A stretch of DNA of 64,000 nucleotides, taken from positions 186,001-250,000 of the forward strand of contig NZ_JACHLK010000003.1 of the NCBI RefSeq assembly GCF_014207955.1. The letters are read 5' to 3'. Under the pieces are notes generated by a model that did not search any database, was not told the DNA's origin, and worked only from the letters and a program-made list of their open reading frames with translations. The stretch is from Acidovorax soli (GTDB lineage: Bacteria > Pseudomonadota > Gammaproteobacteria > Burkholderiales > Burkholderiaceae_C). A program made the position numbers and the translations under genes. Each line of letters opens with the position of its first letter. The stretch's first letter is position 1. Below, one piece after another: positions 62,993 to 64,000 of the stretch.

Positions 62993-64000
62993 GCGGTGGC
63001 CTTGGAAATGGATTCGCTGCGCAGCGCGTGGCCCAGCAATTGTTCTTCGGTCGCGCCATGGGCAGGCAGATCGGCCACGATGGCGCCACCGCGCACGACC
63101 AGGATGCGGTCGCACATACCGATGAGTTCAGGCAAGTCGCCCGAGACGGCCAGGATGGCGCCGCCCTCCGCCGTGAAGCGGCGCAGCAGTTCGTAGATCT
63201 CGGCTTTGGCGCCCACGTCCACGCCGCGCGTGGGCTGCTCGACCAGCAGCACCTGCACGTCCGCCGCCAGCCAACGGCCCAGCATGGCCTTTTGCTGGTT
63301 GCCGCCCGAGAGCGAGCCCACGGGCTGGGCAGGCGGCGTGCGCAGGCCCATGCGCTCAGCCAGGCGGCGCACCAGTGCGGGGTCGCGCGGCGCGCGGCGC
63401 CACAGTGCGGTCTGGCGCAGCGGGCCGAGCCAGATGTTGTCCTCGATGGAGAGGTCGAGGTACAGCCCCTCGCCCTTGCGGTCCTCGGGCAGTAGCGCAA
63501 TGCCATGGCGCACGGCGGCCTCCACGCTACCGGGCGGGATGGCGGCGGTGGCCGCATGCACCTCGCCGCCATCGCGCGGCAGCTCTCCGGCCAGCATGCG
63601 TAGGATCTCGCGCTGGCCTTGGCCTTCCAGCCCGGCGATGCCCAGGATTTCGCCCCGGTGCAGCGTGAACGACACGGCGGGGCCGTGCGGCGTGGCCGCA
63701 AGGCACTCCACCCGCAGCGCGGGCAGATCGAGGATGCTGGCGGGGCGTTCGGGGAACAGTGCCTCCAGCTCGCGCCCCACCATCAGCGCCACCAGGCCCT
63801 CCTGCGTGAGCGCCTCGATAGGCTGCGTGGCCACATGCGCGCCGTCCTTGAGCACGGTGACGGTGTCGCAGAAGCGGAAGATTTCCTCCAGCCGGTGGCT
63901 GATGTAGAAGACCAGCTTGCCCTGTCCCTTCAGCGCCCGCAACAGGCCCTCCAATTTATCTACCTCCGTGCGGTTGAGCGGCGCGGTGGGCTCGTCGAAG
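62989..64000 (-). CDS. CUT2/ribose-type ABC importer, double ATPase (5' end beyond window)
   Basis: The frame is open through the right edge; ~336 codons are present. The edge reads FDEPTAPLNRTEV (Walker B and D-loop of domain 1; Ala-Pro where Ala-Ala is common), then FYISHRLEEIF (switch His). Domain 2 has AGLEGQGQREILRMLAG in the degenerate Walker A, LLPEDRKGEGL and LSGGNQQKAMLGRWLA, typical of RbsA/MglA second domains. The stop overlaps the first permease. Ligand unknown. Confidence 0.92.
   Translation of the reverse strand, partial: FDEPTAPLNRTEVDKLEGLLRALKGQGKLVFYISHRLEEIFRFCDTVTVLKDGAHVATQPIEALTQEGLVALMVGRELEALFPERPASILDLPALRVECLAATPHGPAVSFTLHRGEILGIAGLEGQGQREILRMLAGELPRDGGEVHAATAAIPPGSVEAAVRHGIALLPEDRKGEGLYLDLSIEDNIWLGPLRQTALWRRAPRDPALVRRLAERMGLRTPPAQPVGSLSGGNQQKAMLGRWLAADVQVLLVEQPTRGVDVGAKAEIYELLRRFTAEGGAILAVSGDLPELIGMCDRILVVRGGAIVADLPAHGATEEQLLGHALRSESISKATA

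Noticed and set aside
61101-63701. A single 866-codon frame covering permease and ATPase genes on the minus strand
   Set aside because: Only its last ~318 codons are a real permease; the earlier part is out of frame with the ATPase and first permease, which have their own motifs and coupled starts.

Overview
The window looks like the chromosome of a high-GC betaproteobacterium, most likely a Burkholderiales of the Comamonadaceae type (Acidovorax/Comamonas/Delftia-like). This rests on the gene content: many periplasmic-binding-protein transporters, amino-acid and aromatic catabolic clusters, and a DmpR/XylR-type regulator. The species is an inference. No rRNA, tRNA or CRISPR array was seen. 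The first ~7.2 kb is visibly less GC-rich and accessory in character.

1-7.2 kb: a Tn7-like transposon module and its cargo. The end of a TnsC/TniB ATPase converges on a minus-strand set made of a 579-residue TnsD-like protein, a small XRE repressor and a 451-residue TniQ protein. Small orphan genes follow, including a three-copy family of a tiny protein, one copy being a fragment. The region ends with a broken second TnsD copy touching the 3' end of a chemotaxis receptor gene.

7.2-22 kb, all minus strand: the chemotaxis receptor, succinate-semialdehyde dehydrogenase (gabD-like), a tartrate-dehydrogenase-type enzyme and a family-5 peptide/opine ABC importer. The importer has a fused double ATPase, two permeases and two tandem paralogous binding proteins. 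A PuuB-like FAD oxidase and an aldehyde dehydrogenase head the set. It reads as an uptake-plus-oxidation unit for an amine or amino-acid-like compound.

22-33 kb, plus strand: a GNAT protein, then a tightly coupled three-subunit amino-acid/opine-type dehydrogenase (small [2Fe-2S] protein, FAD/BFD protein, DAO-type FAD protein). After it come a bicupin, a 2-hydroxyacid dehydrogenase, an ornithine-cyclodeaminase-like reductase, a threonine-dehydratase-like PLP enzyme, an IlvD/Edd dehydratase, a second 2-hydroxyacid dehydrogenase and an HAD hydrolase. A perfect 14-bp hairpin ends the run.

33-42.4 kb: two arms diverging from a 353-bp control region. The left arm is HAD, kinase, class-III PLP enzyme, Lrp regulator and FAD oxidoreductase. 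The right arm is omega-transaminase, Lrp regulator and FAD oxidoreductase. The kinase and class-III enzyme look like a kinase/phospho-lyase couple. The left FAD gene and the right Lrp gene each carry a single-base frameshift, so each arm has lost the member that stays intact in the other.

42.5-47.3 kb: a TonB-dependent siderophore-type receptor, an M20 amidohydrolase, and IS remnants (IS5-type and IS256-type).

47.3-60 kb: a ten-gene minus-strand operon for uptake and breakdown of an aromatic compound: benzaldehyde-type aldehyde dehydrogenase, SDR alcohol dehydrogenase, esterase, two binding proteins, a MetA/SphA-like outer-membrane protein and LivGFHM. It has a clear -24/-12 sigma-54 promoter and an upstream palindrome, and faces a divergent V4R-type sigma-54 activator gene.

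60-64 kb: an IS tail, an SDR, two CUT2-type sugar permeases and the 3' part of their ATPase, which runs off the right edge.
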